Source of the DNA: JADJNY01 sp046349615
Lineage (GTDB): Bacteria > Planctomycetota > UBA1135 > GCA-002686595
DNA length: 64,000 bases
Direction: 5' to 3'
Assembly: GCA_046349615.1 (NCBI GenBank)
Contig: JAXMBZ010000006.1
Span: forward strand, 167,690-231,689
Position numbers and translations under genes: made by a program. Shown here in pieces: positions 25,777 through 35,536 of the stretch (positions within the stretch are counted from its first letter, which is position 1; every line of letters starts with the position of its first letter). The notes beneath the pieces were generated by a model. It saw only the letters and a program-made list of their open reading frames with translations, made no database searches and was not told the DNA's origin.

Positions 25777-28700
25777 ATGCGTCCCCTCCCGTTCCTCGCC
25801 GCCCTGCTGCTCCTGCTCGCGCCCGCGGCGCCCCGCGCGCTCGCGCAGTCGACGAGCGCGAAGAAGGAGCCGCCGAAGCTCGCCGCCGCCGCGGAGACCA
25901 CGCTCGCGGACCTCCTCGCGCGCGGTGAGACCGCCGCCGGGCCGTGGCGCGCGCTGCTGCGCGGCGTGCTCGCGTCGGAAGGCGACGCGCAGACGCTCGA
26001 GGACGCGCTCGAGCGCGTCGTGAAGGATGGGAACGGTTCGGAGAAGGCGCTGACGGCGCGCGCGGGCCTAGCCTGGGTGCTCCACGGCGACGGCAAGCTG
26101 CAGGCGGCGCTCGACCACGTCGAACTGCTCGTCGTCGCGCGCACGCCCGCCGGCGCGAAGGAGCCCGTCGGCGTGGCGCCCGCGCTGCTCCTCCACCGCG
26201 CGCACCTCCTCGACGCGCTCGGACGGATCGAGCCGGCACTCGAGGCCTACGCGCTCGCGCGCAAGACCGCGACGGACGCGGCGACGCTCGAGCACGTCGA
26301 CCTGCGCGTCGCGCTGCTCGAGAACGACCGCGACGCGGGCACGCCGAAGACCGCGGGCGGCGGCGGACGCGCGGGCAGCGCGACGATGGTGGCCGCGGTC
26401 GCCGCCGTGCCGCTGTCGAGCCTCTCCGGCGCGGTCTCCGTCTCGGGCACGAGCTCCGTCGCGGTCTCGGTCGCGGGCGTGAGCGCGTCCACGACCGACG
26501 CGGAGCCCGCGTCGAGCGCCGAGCTCGCGGACGAACCCGTCGACGCGTCCGCGCTCTACCGCCTCGCGAGCGCGAAAGGCGTCGAGCGCGAGTTCGAGAA
26601 CCGCGCGGCGGTCGTGCTCGCGCTGCTCGGCCGTCCCGCCGAGGCGATCCGCCTCTACGCGAGCGCCGGCGAAGCGACCGACCTCTTCAAGCAGGAGATC
26701 CGCCTCGCCGAGTGGTCGCTCGCCGCGAACGAACCGAAGGCCGCGCAGGAGCACGCGTGGAAGGCGCGGGCGGCCGCGGCGCTCAAGCGCGATCGCAGCT
26801 ACGCGCTCACCGTGCTCGTCGAGGCGCACCGCGCGGACAAGTCGCTCGCGAAGCTCGTCGACCGCTTCGCCGCGGAGAAAGAGCTCGACGCCGAGTCGCG
26901 CTCGGTCTGGATCGACCTCCTGCGCGAGCTCGCGCGCGTCGACGAAGCGCTCGCGCTCTTCAAGAGCGCGCACCAAGGCGCGTTCACCGCCGAGATGCGG
27001 CGCGAGCTGCTCGACCTCTGCCGCGACGCGGGACGCGAGGACGAGCTCGTCGCGACCTACCGCGAGCTGATCGCGCAGGAACCGGACCGGCTCGAATGGC
27101 GCGAGGGCCTCGCACGCTCGTTCCTCGAACGCGGCAAGCGCGAGGACGCGCAGGCGATCTGGCAGGCGTTCGTCGACGTGCATGCAGGTCCGATGGACCG
27201 CCTCGCCGCGGCGCGCGCGGCGCGGGCGCAAGGCCTCGACGATTTCGCGCGCACGACGGCCGAGCTCTGCCTCGCGGGCACGGGCGAGGTCGCCGACGCC
27301 GGCCGCCTCGAAGCGCGGCTCTTCCTCTCCGAGCTCGAGCAGGCGCGCGGACGCACCGATGCCGCGCTCGCCGAGCTCGCGCGCTTCGACGCGGAAGCGC
27401 CGAAGGGTTCGCCCGAGCGCGTGCGGCTCGCGGAGTCGTACGAACGCCTCGGCGACAAGCAGCGCGCGGTCGACGTGCTCGAGGGTCTCCGCGCGGCGCG
27501 CGGCGCGGACGCGGTCGAAGAGGACCTCGAGATGCGCCTCGCGTGGCTCTGCTCCGAGGTGGGCCGCGACGAGCTCGCGCTCGAGCGCTGGACCGCGCTG
27601 TGGAAGCGCGTGCAGTCGATCCCGCGGCGCCGTCAGGTCGAGGATCGCCTGATGTCCGTCGCGTCGCGGCTCGGCAAGCTCAGCGACATCGCCGTCGACC
27701 TCGAGACGAAGCTCGCGGCCGGACAGGCCGACGATCGCGAAGCGGGCCTGCTCGTGCGGCTCTACACGAAGGTCGGCGACGCCGTCTCCGCCGCGGAAGT
27801 GCTCGAGGAGCACCTGAAGTCGCGCGGCAAGTCGGACGCGGACGTGCTCGCGGAGAAGGCGCGCATCTACCTCGCGGCGAAGGACTACTACCGCTACGAG
27901 CGCACGGTGCGGAAGCTGATCGCGCTGGATCCCGAGAACGAGCTCGACCACCTGCGCCAGCTCGCGATGTCGAGCCTCGAGCGCGGCAAGCCGATGGAGG
28001 CGCGCGCGATCCTCTCCGACCTCGCGAAGAAGGAGAGCCCCGGCGACAGCGCGGAGTTCGAGGCCGGCGTGCTCGCGCTCGCGGGTTTGAACGAGGACGC
28101 CGCGAAGACGTATCGCCGCGGCCTCGCGGTCAACGACGGCCGCATCGACGGTTGGCTCCTGCTCGGGAACGCGCTCAAGTCGCTCAACCGCACGGACCAG
28201 GCGACCGGGCTCTTCCAGATGCTCGCCGAGGAGGCGGACAAGGACGACCTCTTCACGGTCGCGGTCGACGGTGTGCTCAACATGCGCGCGAAGGAACCCG
28301 TCGTGCGCTGGGCGCGGCGCGTGACGCTCGAGCGGCTCGCGCGGCGGCACGACAAGCTCTACCTCTACCAACTCCTCGCCGACCTCTCCGAGGAGGTCGA
28401 GGACGTGCCCGCCATCCTGCGCACGCTCGAGACGTCGCTCGCGATCGCGGGCGAGCAGCGCACGAGCCTCCTGCGCCAGATGATGGACACGGCGCGCGGC
28501 AAGCAGTCGAACTCGTTCGTGATCGTGAACGGCGTCGCGCAGCAGAAGAGCTCCGGCGGAATGGACGAACAGCGCCTCGCGTACGGCCGGCGCTTGATCG
28601 GTCTCGGCGACGCGGTGCCGCCGGGCGTGTACCTCGAGCTCGGCGAGACGTTCCTCCGCGCGGGCGAGGTCGCGAACGCCGCGAAGACGTTCTCGATGGC

Positions 28701-31700
28701 GCGCGACGTGCCCGACTGGAGCGCGTTCCAGCGCCAAGTCGCGACGTCGTTCCTCTCCGCGCAGTACGCGGAGAACGCGCTCTCCGTCTACGAGCGGCTG
28801 CTCGCGAGCCAGGCGCCCGACGCGAGCCTGCTGCTCGAGACCGCGCAGCTCGACGAGCAGCTCGGACGCGACGCGCGCGCGGCGGAGCTCTACGGACGCG
28901 CGCTCGCGATGCTCTACGCGCAGGTCCCGCTCGAGGTCTCGCCGTCCGGCGAAGCGAAGAAGGACGACGACGAGGACATGTGGACGCCGAAGAACGTCGG
29001 CGAATTCGAGCGCTATGCGCCGTCGCTGGAGACCGGGCTCTTCGGCGCTTCGACGATGGAAGGCCTCCGCGCGTTCTTCGACGCGCAGCGCGGCGAGTTC
29101 GAGCGCGACCTCGCCGCGTGGGACGCGCTCCCGCGCGCGAAGGCGCCCGGCGTCGACTCCGCGCAGGCCCCGCGCCTCGTGCAGCGCGCGTCGCTCCTGC
29201 GGCGGCTCGCACTGCGCGCCGGATGGAGCGACGACGTGCTCGCGACCGACCGCGCGTTGGCGCAGCGGTTCCCCGCGGGCCTCACGCTCGTCGAGGCGAT
29301 GGCCCGCGAGCGCGTCGAGTACGGGGCAACCGGCGCCGCGGACCGCGTCGTCGCCGAGAGCGCGCTCTCCGCGGACGACAAGCGCAAGGTGCTTGCGCGC
29401 CTCGGACGCGGCGAAGGCGCCTCCGACGGCCAGCGCGCGCTCGCGCCGAGCGATCTCGTCGCGCGGCTCGTTCCGCTGCTGCTCGAGGGCGATCGCGCGA
29501 AGCTCGGGCTCGCCCTGCGCACCGCCGAGCTCGGCGTGCCGAAGAAGGAGGACCTTCCGTTCGTGCAAGTGCTCGTCTCCGCCGCGGTCTTCGCCGGCGA
29601 TGCGCCGTCCGTCGAGGCGCTGACGAGCTACGCGCTCCGCACGATCGTCGCGCACGGATCGGGCTGGGAGGACACGCAGAAGGTGATCCCCCTCTTCGAG
29701 CGCGCGAGCGCCGTGCTCGCGCCGGCCGCGTGGGACGTGCTGCTCGATTCGTTCGTGCAGAGCGTCGCGGCCGACGAGAAGAAGCTGCAGCAATACCAGT
29801 ACGTCCTCTCGCAACTCGCGGAGCGTCAAGGGCGACCGCTGCTCTCCGCCGACGCGGTGCAGAAGCGGCTCAGCGACTGCCTGCCCGATCGCTACTACAT
29901 GCTCGACTCGCTCCTCGGGCTCGTGCCGAAGGATGCGCGGCTCGGGCTCCTGAGCCCGCTCTGGACGAAGGTCCCCGCAGCGGAGCGCGCGTACACGGCG
30001 CTGTCGTTCCTCTCGAGCGAGAACGAGCCGCCCGTCCCCGCGTTCGCGGAGTTCCTCGTCGAGGCGTACGTCACGGCGCTCGCCGACGTCGACGAGCCGA
30101 CGATGCTCGGCTACTCGCTGCAGTCGATCGTCTCGAACTCGAAGCTCGACCCCGCGATCGTGCAGCGGCTCGTCGCCGAGACCGTGAAGCGTTGGTCCGA
30201 CGACTCGGCGTTCCGCGCGCTCGACGCCGCGGCCTGCGCGAAGCGCGGCGATGCGCCCGGTGCGCTCGAACGCGTCCGGAAGCTCCTGCCCGCGCTCGCG
30301 AAGGCGGACGGCGAACGCGACTGGATCGTCGACAGCGCGCTCACCGCGCTCGTCAACGCGCTCGGGAAGGAGCATGCGGGCGAGCTCGTCGCGCTCGCCG
30401 ACGAGTACGAAGCGAGCGCGCCGAGCACCGAAGACGAGGGCGCCGAGCGCATCGAACGCCTGCGGACGTCCGTCTTCGAGCTGCTCGGCGACCGCGACAA
30501 GAAGCGCGCGAGCCTCGAAGCGCGACTCGAGAAGAAGCCGAAGGACGCGAAGCTCATCCGCCAGCTCGCCGACGACGCGGCGCGCAACGGCGACTTCGCC
30601 CGCCAGCGGGCTCTGCTCGAACGACTCGTTCAGACCGACAAGAAGCCCGCGACGCGCGAGCAGCTCGTGTCGTTCTGGAAGCGCCGCGGCCACCCGCTCA
30701 ACGCGCTCGCCGCGCGCGACGCGAGCACCAAGAAGGCCAAGCCCGCCGCCGCGACCGCGGACGACGCGAAGAAGCTCGAGCCCGCGACGCTCCTCGCGGT
30801 GAAGAAGGCCGTCGACGCCGGTCGGATGGACGACGCACGCGCGCTCTACCGTCGCACGTGGCGCACGTTCTACAGCGAGTCGCCGTACGGCCGCTTCTTC
30901 CGCTCGCGCAACTACGGCGGCGCCGATCCGGTTTGGCCGGACGACGCGGCGGACGACGACGAGAACGCACCGAAGACCCCGAAGGACGGTCTCGCGGCGT
31001 TCGAGCTCGAAGCCGCGCCGAAGTCGGAGGCCGCGAAGCGCACGGCCTACGACGTGCTCGCGACGCTGCCGTTCGGCGGCGACGAGCTCGCGCGCCAGGC
31101 GCGCTCCCTCGACGCGTCCGCGCTGCAGGGTTCGCGCGCGCTCCTTCGCGGCCTGATGCACGCGGAGGTGAAGCGCCTCGGCGAGCGCGCCGCCGTCGCG
31201 GCCTGGACGCAGGCCGTGCGCACGGGCGGTGCGAACACGCTCCAGCGCGCGCTGCTCCTCGCGTGGTTCGACGAGCACGCGGCCGAGCTCACGAACGAGG
31301 ACCGCGAGACGCTGGCGGGCCTCGCGGGCGCCGTGAACCCCGTCGACGGCGCCCAACTGCGCGCGCTCGCTCGGCTGCACGTCAAGCTCGGCCTCGCGCC
31401 GCGCGCGGCGACGATCTACCGCTGGTGCGGCGCGCTCGCGAGCGGCCGGCGCTGGTTCTTCGGCAACGAAGACGCGATCGACGCGCGCGATCTGCTCGAC
31501 GAAGTGGCGCGCGAGCTCACCGGCGCGGAGCTCGTCCCCGTCGTCGAGTCGATCCTCGCTTCCGCGCGCCCGGGCACCGGCCCGAACGACGCGGACGAGC
31601 AGGAGGATTACGCCGCGCTCGAGCTCTCGACGTGGTGCCGCGTCCTCGGCCCCGCGCAGGCCCTCGAGCGCTCGCGCGCGACGATCGATCGCGTGCTCGA

Positions 31701-32427
31701 TCCGAAGCGCGGGCTCGTACGCACGCCGGCGCTCCAGGTCGCGCGGATCCTCGCGGCGACGGGCGACGTCGAGCGTGCGCAGCGCGCGCTCGAGCTCGGG
31801 CTCTGTCGGCTCGAGCTCGCGGACGTCGCGCTGACGCCGAGCCAGACCTACCGCGCGCAGTGGCTGCTCCAGCCGCGCTCGATCGGGTGGGACGACGCGC
31901 GCGAGCTGTTCCCGAAGGACGCGACGCCCGCGTGGTGCGAGCGCGCGGCGAACAGCGTGCTCGCTTGGAACACGGCGGGTCGCCTGCAGGACGGGACGGC
32001 GGCGACGGTGCTGCTCGCGGCGGTGCAGCGCCTGCACGTGCTCGGCGACGATGCGCGCGCAGCCTCCGTTTTCGGTCAGCTCCTCACCGTGCCGAGCACG
32101 GGCAACACGCGCCTCGCCGTGCTCGACCTCGCCCGCGCCGTCGGACGCGAAGCGGACGCACGCGCGATCGAGGACGAGCTCGTCCGTCGTGAAGCGCTGC
32201 CCGCGCACCGCGTGCTGCAGGTCGCCGAGCGCCTCCGCGCGGAGCAAGGCGCCGCCGCCGCGCTCGCGTGGCTCGAGAACGCCGCGACGTGGACGCTCTC
32301 GAAGCCGATGCTCGAACGTCTCGCCGCGCTCGCCAAGGAAGCGAACGACGCCGACCGACTCGCGCGCTGGAGCGCGGCGCCGACGAGCGCCGAAGCGGCG
32401 GCGAAGGAAGTCGGGCTCGTGTGGTGA
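25777..32427 (+). CDS. Giant secreted TPR protein, last gene of the MoxR-Bat operon
   Basis: The ATG at 25777 lies 7 bp after the previous stop and starts a signal peptide (MRPLPFLAALLLLLAPAAPRALAQS). The 2216-aa product is almost wholly helical: repeated Ala/Leu/Glu-rich pairs such as LERGKPMEARAILSDLAKK, AGLNEDAAKTYRRGLAVNDGRIDGWLLLGNALKSL and GEVANAAKTFSMARDVPDW are typical TPR. A Ser/Val/Ala-rich loop (about residues 200-250) breaks the array, and a charged, Lys-rich linker lies near 1650. No catalytic domain is visible. Given its place it may be an extracytoplasmic scaffold for the Bat complex, an inference from operon position. Its length is remarkable even among planctomycete TPR proteins. 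Confidence 0.87.
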   Translation: MRPLPFLAALLLLLAPAAPRALAQSTSAKKEPPKLAAAAETTLADLLARGETAAGPWRALLRGVLASEGDAQTLEDALERVVKDGNGSEKALTARAGLAWVLHGDGKLQAALDHVELLVVARTPAGAKEPVGVAPALLLHRAHLLDALGRIEPALEAYALARKTATDAATLEHVDLRVALLENDRDAGTPKTAGGGGRAGSATMVAAVAAVPLSSLSGAVSVSGTSSVAVSVAGVSASTTDAEPASSAELADEPVDASALYRLASAKGVEREFENRAAVVLALLGRPAEAIRLYASAGEATDLFKQEIRLAEWSLAANEPKAAQEHAWKARAAAALKRDRSYALTVLVEAHRADKSLAKLVDRFAAEKELDAESRSVWIDLLRELARVDEALALFKSAHQGAFTAEMRRELLDLCRDAGREDELVATYRELIAQEPDRLEWREGLARSFLERGKREDAQAIWQAFVDVHAGPMDRLAAARAARAQGLDDFARTTAELCLAGTGEVADAGRLEARLFLSELEQARGRTDAALAELARFDAEAPKGSPERVRLAESYERLGDKQRAVDVLEGLRAARGADAVEEDLEMRLAWLCSEVGRDELALERWTALWKRVQSIPRRRQVEDRLMSVASRLGKLSDIAVDLETKLAAGQADDREAGLLVRLYTKVGDAVSAAEVLEEHLKSRGKSDADVLAEKARIYLAAKDYYRYERTVRKLIALDPENELDHLRQLAMSSLERGKPMEARAILSDLAKKESPGDSAEFEAGVLALAGLNEDAAKTYRRGLAVNDGRIDGWLLLGNALKSLNRTDQATGLFQMLAEEADKDDLFTVAVDGVLNMRAKEPVVRWARRVTLERLARRHDKLYLYQLLADLSEEVEDVPAILRTLETSLAIAGEQRTSLLRQMMDTARGKQSNSFVIVNGVAQQKSSGGMDEQRLAYGRRLIGLGDAVPPGVYLELGETFLRAGEVANAAKTFSMARDVPDWSAFQRQVATSFLSAQYAENALSVYERLLASQAPDASLLLETAQLDEQLGRDARAAELYGRALAMLYAQVPLEVSPSGEAKKDDDEDMWTPKNVGEFERYAPSLETGLFGASTMEGLRAFFDAQRGEFERDLAAWDALPRAKAPGVDSAQAPRLVQRASLLRRLALRAGWSDDVLATDRALAQRFPAGLTLVEAMARERVEYGATGAADRVVAESALSADDKRKVLARLGRGEGASDGQRALAPSDLVARLVPLLLEGDRAKLGLALRTAELGVPKKEDLPFVQVLVSAAVFAGDAPSVEALTSYALRTIVAHGSGWEDTQKVIPLFERASAVLAPAAWDVLLDSFVQSVAADEKKLQQYQYVLSQLAERQGRPLLSADAVQKRLSDCLPDRYYMLDSLLGLVPKDARLGLLSPLWTKVPAAERAYTALSFLSSENEPPVPAFAEFLVEAYVTALADVDEPTMLGYSLQSIVSNSKLDPAIVQRLVAETVKRWSDDSAFRALDAAACAKRGDAPGALERVRKLLPALAKADGERDWIVDSALTALVNALGKEHAGELVALADEYEASAPSTEDEGAERIERLRTSVFELLGDRDKKRASLEARLEKKPKDAKLIRQLADDAARNGDFARQRALLERLVQTDKKPATREQLVSFWKRRGHPLNALAARDASTKKAKPAAATADDAKKLEPATLLAVKKAVDAGRMDDARALYRRTWRTFYSESPYGRFFRSRNYGGADPVWPDDAADDDENAPKTPKDGLAAFELEAAPKSEAAKRTAYDVLATLPFGGDELARQARSLDASALQGSRALLRGLMHAEVKRLGERAAVAAWTQAVRTGGANTLQRALLLAWFDEHAAELTNEDRETLAGLAGAVNPVDGAQLRALARLHVKLGLAPRAATIYRWCGALASGRRWFFGNEDAIDARDLLDEVARELTGAELVPVVESILASARPGTGPNDADEQEDYAALELSTWCRVLGPAQALERSRATIDRVLDPKRGLVRTPALQVARILAATGDVERAQRALELGLCRLELADVALTPSQTYRAQWLLQPRSIGWDDARELFPKDATPAWCERAANSVLAWNTAGRLQDGTAATVLLAAVQRLHVLGDDARAASVFGQLLTVPSTGNTRLAVLDLARAVGREADARAIEDELVRREALPAHRVLQVAERLRAEQGAAAALAWLENAATWTLSKPMLERLAALAKEANDADRLARWSAAPTSAEAAAKEVGLVW

Positions 32428-32568
32428 CCGAGCGACCGCGCGGCAGGTCGGACGCTCGGCCGCCTCGAACCGCGCGCGGGAACGGGGATCCCAGTCGGGT
32501 CCGCCCGGCTTGGATCGACGCACGAGACCGTTGATCCGCGGATTGCGGGACGCGACGCTCTCCACGTC

Positions 32569-34887
32569 ATGCCCCGCATCGTCGGCACGAACGTCCCCCG
32601 CCCCGAAGGGCCTGCGAAGGTCGAGGGGCGCGCGCTCTACGTCGCGGACCTCGACGTGCCGGGCGCGTGGATCGGCGGCACGGTGCGCTCGGACGTCGCG
32701 CGCGGGCGCCTGCTCGGGTTCGAGCGCGATCCCGCGTTCGACTTCACGCGCGTCGTGATCGTCGGGCCCGAGGACGTGCCCGGCGAGAACGTGCAGGCGC
32801 TGATCGTCGACGACCAGCCCGTGCTCGCGACGAGCGAAGTGCGCCACGTCGGCGAGCCGCTCCTGCTCGTCGCGGCGCCCGATCGCGCGACGCTGCTCGA
32901 AGCGCTCGCGGCGCTCCGCCCGAAGATCGCGCCGCTCGAGCCCGTGCTCGACCTCGAGCGCTCGACGCAGGTCTTCAAGGCGATCGACGTCGACAAGGGC
33001 GACGTCGAGCGCGCGTTCGCCGCTCCGCCGCGCGGCGCGCGCGTGATCGAGGGTACGTACCGCACCGATTCGCAGGAGCAGCTCTACATCGAGCCGCAGG
33101 GCGGGATCGCGTGGCCGCCGGAGCGCGACGGGACGATCACGGTCAAGGGCTCGCTGCAGTGCCCGCACTACGTGCGCAAGGCGCTCGCGCGCTGCATGGG
33201 TGTCGCGCTCGAGAAGGCGCGCGTCGTCCAATGCGAGACGGGCGGCGGCTTCGGCGGCAAGGAGGAGTACCCGAGCGTCGTCGCGTGCCACGCGGCGCTG
33301 CTCGCGAAGAAGTGCGGCCGGCCGGTGAAGCTCCTCTACGAGCGCCACGAGGACCTCGCCGTCACGCCCAAGCGCCATCCGTCGCGCGTGCGACACAAGA
33401 CGCTCGTCGCGGAGGACGGGACGCTGCTCGCGATGGACGTCGACGTGCTCTTCGACGGCGGCGCGTACACGACGCTGTCGCCGGTCGTGCTGTCGCGCGG
33501 CTGCATCCACGCGGCTGGGCCGTATCGCTGCGCGAACGTGCGGATCCGGGGGCGCGTCGTCGGCACGAACCACGTCCCCTACGGCGCGTTCCGCGGCTTC
33601 GGCGCGCCGCAGACGTGCTTCGCGGTCGAGCGGCAGATGGACCAGATCGCGCGCGCGCTCGGGATCCATCCGGCGGAGCTGCGCTGGACGAACCGCCTGC
33701 GCCTCGGCGACACGACGGCGACGGGGCAGGTGCTGAAGGAGAGCGTCGGCTCGACGGAGGTGCTCGAAGAGCTCCTCACGCGCACGGGCTTCGCGAGCGA
33801 ACGGTGGTGTGGGACGGTGCCTGGCTCGTTTTTCTCCCCTTCGCCCACGCGCTCCGCACCCGCTTCGCCGGAGCAACTCGCCGCACCTTCGCAGCCGCCG
33901 ACCGGCCGCAGCGAAGGGGTGACAAACGTGCCTGGCACCGTACCGAAGAAGACACTCCGCGGCCGCGGCCTCTCCTTCTTCTTCCACGGCGCGGGGTTCA
34001 CCGGGTCGGGCGAGGAGATGTTGAAGGGCCGCGTGCGCGTCGCGCTCCTGGAGGACGGACGCGTCGAGGTGCTCGCCGGCTCGACCGAGATCGGCCAAGG
34101 CACGAACACGCTCTTCGAAGCGATCGCGGCCGAAGCGCTCGGCGCGGAGCTCGCCGACGTCGTCGTCGCGACGCCCGACACGGCGCGCGTGCCCGACTCG
34201 GGGCCGACGGTCGCGTCGCGCACGTGCATGGTCGTCGGCGGGTGCCTCGCGAATGCGTGCAAGGAGCTCGTCGCGCGCATCGGCGCGCCGAACACCACCC
34301 CCGCGTCCTTCCGCGCACGCGCGCGCGACTTCCTCGCGCGCGGCGGCGACGGCGTCGTCACGGTCACGTACCACTCGCCGCCCGGCCTCCAGTGGGACGA
34401 CGCGCACTATCGCGGCGACGCGTACCCGGTCTACGGCTGGGCCGCGGACCTCGCCGAGGTCGAGGTCGATCCCATCACGTTCGACGTGCGCGTCACGCGC
34501 TTCTGGAGCACCGTCGACGTCGGCAAGGCGCTGCAACCGAAGCTCGTCGAAGGCCAGATCGAAGGCGGGAGCCTGCAGGCGCTCGGCTGGTCGCAGCTCG
34601 AGGTCGTCTCGACGCGCGCGGGCCGCTTCGAGCAGGACCGCATGGCGACGTGCATCATCCCGACGACGCTCGACGCGCCGCCGATGGAGGTGTCGCTCGT
34701 CGAGGTCCCCTTCTCGCACGGCCCGTTCGGCGCGAAAGGCGTCGGCGAGCTCCCGATGGACGGCGGCGCGCCCGCGGTGTTCGCCGCGATCGAGGACGCG
34801 CTCGGCCTGCATCTTTCCCACGTGCCCGCGACGCCGGAGCGCATCCTCGACGCCTGGCTCGCGGCGCATCCGGAGGAGCCGGCATGA
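32569..34887 (+). CDS. Xanthine dehydrogenase family protein, molybdopterin-binding subunit
   Basis: The 772-aa protein is the large Mo subunit of a molybdenum hydroxylase that oxidises purines or other heterocycles or aldehydes. An N-terminal aldehyde-oxidase a/b hammerhead is marked by KVEGRALYVADL and HVGEPLLLVAA. Then come TGGGFGGKEEYPS (Mo-cofactor loop), YGAFRGFGAPQ, STEIGQGTNTL, and GAKGVGE, whose last Glu is the expected catalytic base. Family length is normal once a roughly 48-residue insert is discounted. That insert (CGTVPGSFF... to ...NVPGTVPKK) lies between ...TRTGFASER and LRGRGLS and is encoded by a palindromic element listed separately. The start is ATG 32569. The stop overlaps the ATG of a 22-codon ORF. 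Substrate is unknown; purine is plausible. Confidence 0.93.
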   Translation: MPRIVGTNVPRPEGPAKVEGRALYVADLDVPGAWIGGTVRSDVARGRLLGFERDPAFDFTRVVIVGPEDVPGENVQALIVDDQPVLATSEVRHVGEPLLLVAAPDRATLLEALAALRPKIAPLEPVLDLERSTQVFKAIDVDKGDVERAFAAPPRGARVIEGTYRTDSQEQLYIEPQGGIAWPPERDGTITVKGSLQCPHYVRKALARCMGVALEKARVVQCETGGGFGGKEEYPSVVACHAALLAKKCGRPVKLLYERHEDLAVTPKRHPSRVRHKTLVAEDGTLLAMDVDVLFDGGAYTTLSPVVLSRGCIHAAGPYRCANVRIRGRVVGTNHVPYGAFRGFGAPQTCFAVERQMDQIARALGIHPAELRWTNRLRLGDTTATGQVLKESVGSTEVLEELLTRTGFASERWCGTVPGSFFSPSPTRSAPASPEQLAAPSQPPTGRSEGVTNVPGTVPKKTLRGRGLSFFFHGAGFTGSGEEMLKGRVRVALLEDGRVEVLAGSTEIGQGTNTLFEAIAAEALGAELADVVVATPDTARVPDSGPTVASRTCMVVGGCLANACKELVARIGAPNTTPASFRARARDFLARGGDGVVTVTYHSPPGLQWDDAHYRGDAYPVYGWAADLAEVEVDPITFDVRVTRFWSTVDVGKALQPKLVEGQIEGGSLQALGWSQLEVVSTRAGRFEQDRMATCIIPTTLDAPPMEVSLVEVPFSHGPFGAKGVGELPMDGGAPAVFAAIEDALGLHLSHVPATPERILDAWLAAHPEEPA
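33816..33939. repeat. REP-like inverted-repeat element inserted in frame in the Mo-subunit gene
   Basis: Arms of 29 bp (33816-33844 and 33911-33939) are inverted copies agreeing at 25 of 29 positions, with core GGTGCCTGGC at the outer end and CCCCTTCGC inside. The 66-bp centre also holds smaller complementary pieces (GCTCCG / CGGAGC). The whole is a multiple of three in effect, because the reading frame continues through it. GGTGCC-GGCACC palindromes of this kind are dispersed repeats in several high-GC bacteria. I found no second copy in this window. Confidence 0.75.
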
Positions 34888-34952
34888 GCGCGCGACGAGC
34901 CGTCCCGAGCACGCTCGGCCCGCACCTCGAGGCGGAGGAGGACCGCGCATGA
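34884..34952 (+). CDS. 22-residue ORF coupling two hydroxylase subunits
   Basis: The ATG at 34884 overlaps the stop of the Mo subunit (ATGA), and its own TGA (34950-34952) overlaps the ATG of the iron-sulfur subunit (ATGA again). The peptide is MSARRAVPSTLG followed by PHLEAEEDRA. Its GAGGCGGAGGAGGA stretch is the ribosome binding site for the next gene. It is either a coupling leader, a tiny peptide, or a remnant bridging a former spacer. I recognise no homologue, and a peptide function is not claimed. Confidence 0.45.
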   Translation: MSARRAVPSTLGPHLEAEEDRA

Positions 34953-35536
34953 GATCGCGTTTCGAAGGCGGCGCGCCCATCGAGCTCAGCCTGCGCGTCA
35001 ACGGCGTCGAGCGCGCGCTCACCGTTCCACCGCTGCGCCGGTTGCTCGACGTGCTGCGCGAGGAGCTCGCGCTCACGGGCACGAAGGAAGGTTGCGGCGA
35101 GGGCGAGTGCGGCGCGTGCACGGTGCTCGTCGACGGCGAGGCGGTGCTCGCGTGCCTCGTGCCCGCGTGTCAGGCGCAGGGCGCCGACGTGCGCACGGTC
35201 GAGGGGCCGGGGCTCGATGCGATCCGCGCGGCGTTCCTCGCGGAGGGCGGCGCGCAGTGCGGCATCTGCACGCCGGGCATGATCACGTCGACGCGCGCGT
35301 GGATCGACGCGTGCGCGAAGGACGGCGTCGAGCCGACGCTCGAGGGCGCGCGCGAGGCGCTCGCGGGCAACCTGTGCCGCTGCACGGGCTACGGGAAGAT
35401 CCTCGCGGCCGCGGTGCGCGCGGCGCGCGAGGAGCGCGACGCCTGCGCTGCGCACATGCCGAATGCGGAGTGCGCGTCCCGAGCGACCGCGTCGAAGCCG
35501 TCGAACGCGGCTCCGATCGAGGGAGGCCGAACGTGA
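34949..35536 (+). CDS. Xanthine dehydrogenase family protein, 2Fe-2S subunit
   Basis: The 195-aa protein carries the two iron-sulfur sites of the family. CGEGECGACTVLVDG with a later AC (VLACLVPAC) is the plant-ferredoxin type cluster. CGICTPGM and CRCTGYGKI form the second cluster. It passes electrons from the Mo site to FAD in the following subunit. The end is about 35 residues longer than common (DACAAHMPNAECASRATASKP...), with extra cysteines. The start ATG overlaps the tiny upstream ORF, and the stop overlaps the GTG of the FAD subunit, so the complex is translated as a coupled unit. Confidence 0.94.
   Translation: MRSRFEGGAPIELSLRVNGVERALTVPPLRRLLDVLREELALTGTKEGCGEGECGACTVLVDGEAVLACLVPACQAQGADVRTVEGPGLDAIRAAFLAEGGAQCGICTPGMITSTRAWIDACAKDGVEPTLEGAREALAGNLCRCTGYGKILAAAVRAAREERDACAAHMPNAECASRATASKPSNAAPIEGGRT

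Noticed and set aside
26068..35121. A 3017-codon minus-strand open frame
   Set aside because: It is antisense to the giant TPR gene and the hydroxylase gene, Arg/Glu-rich with no domain. GC-rich DNA with few stop triplets explains its length.
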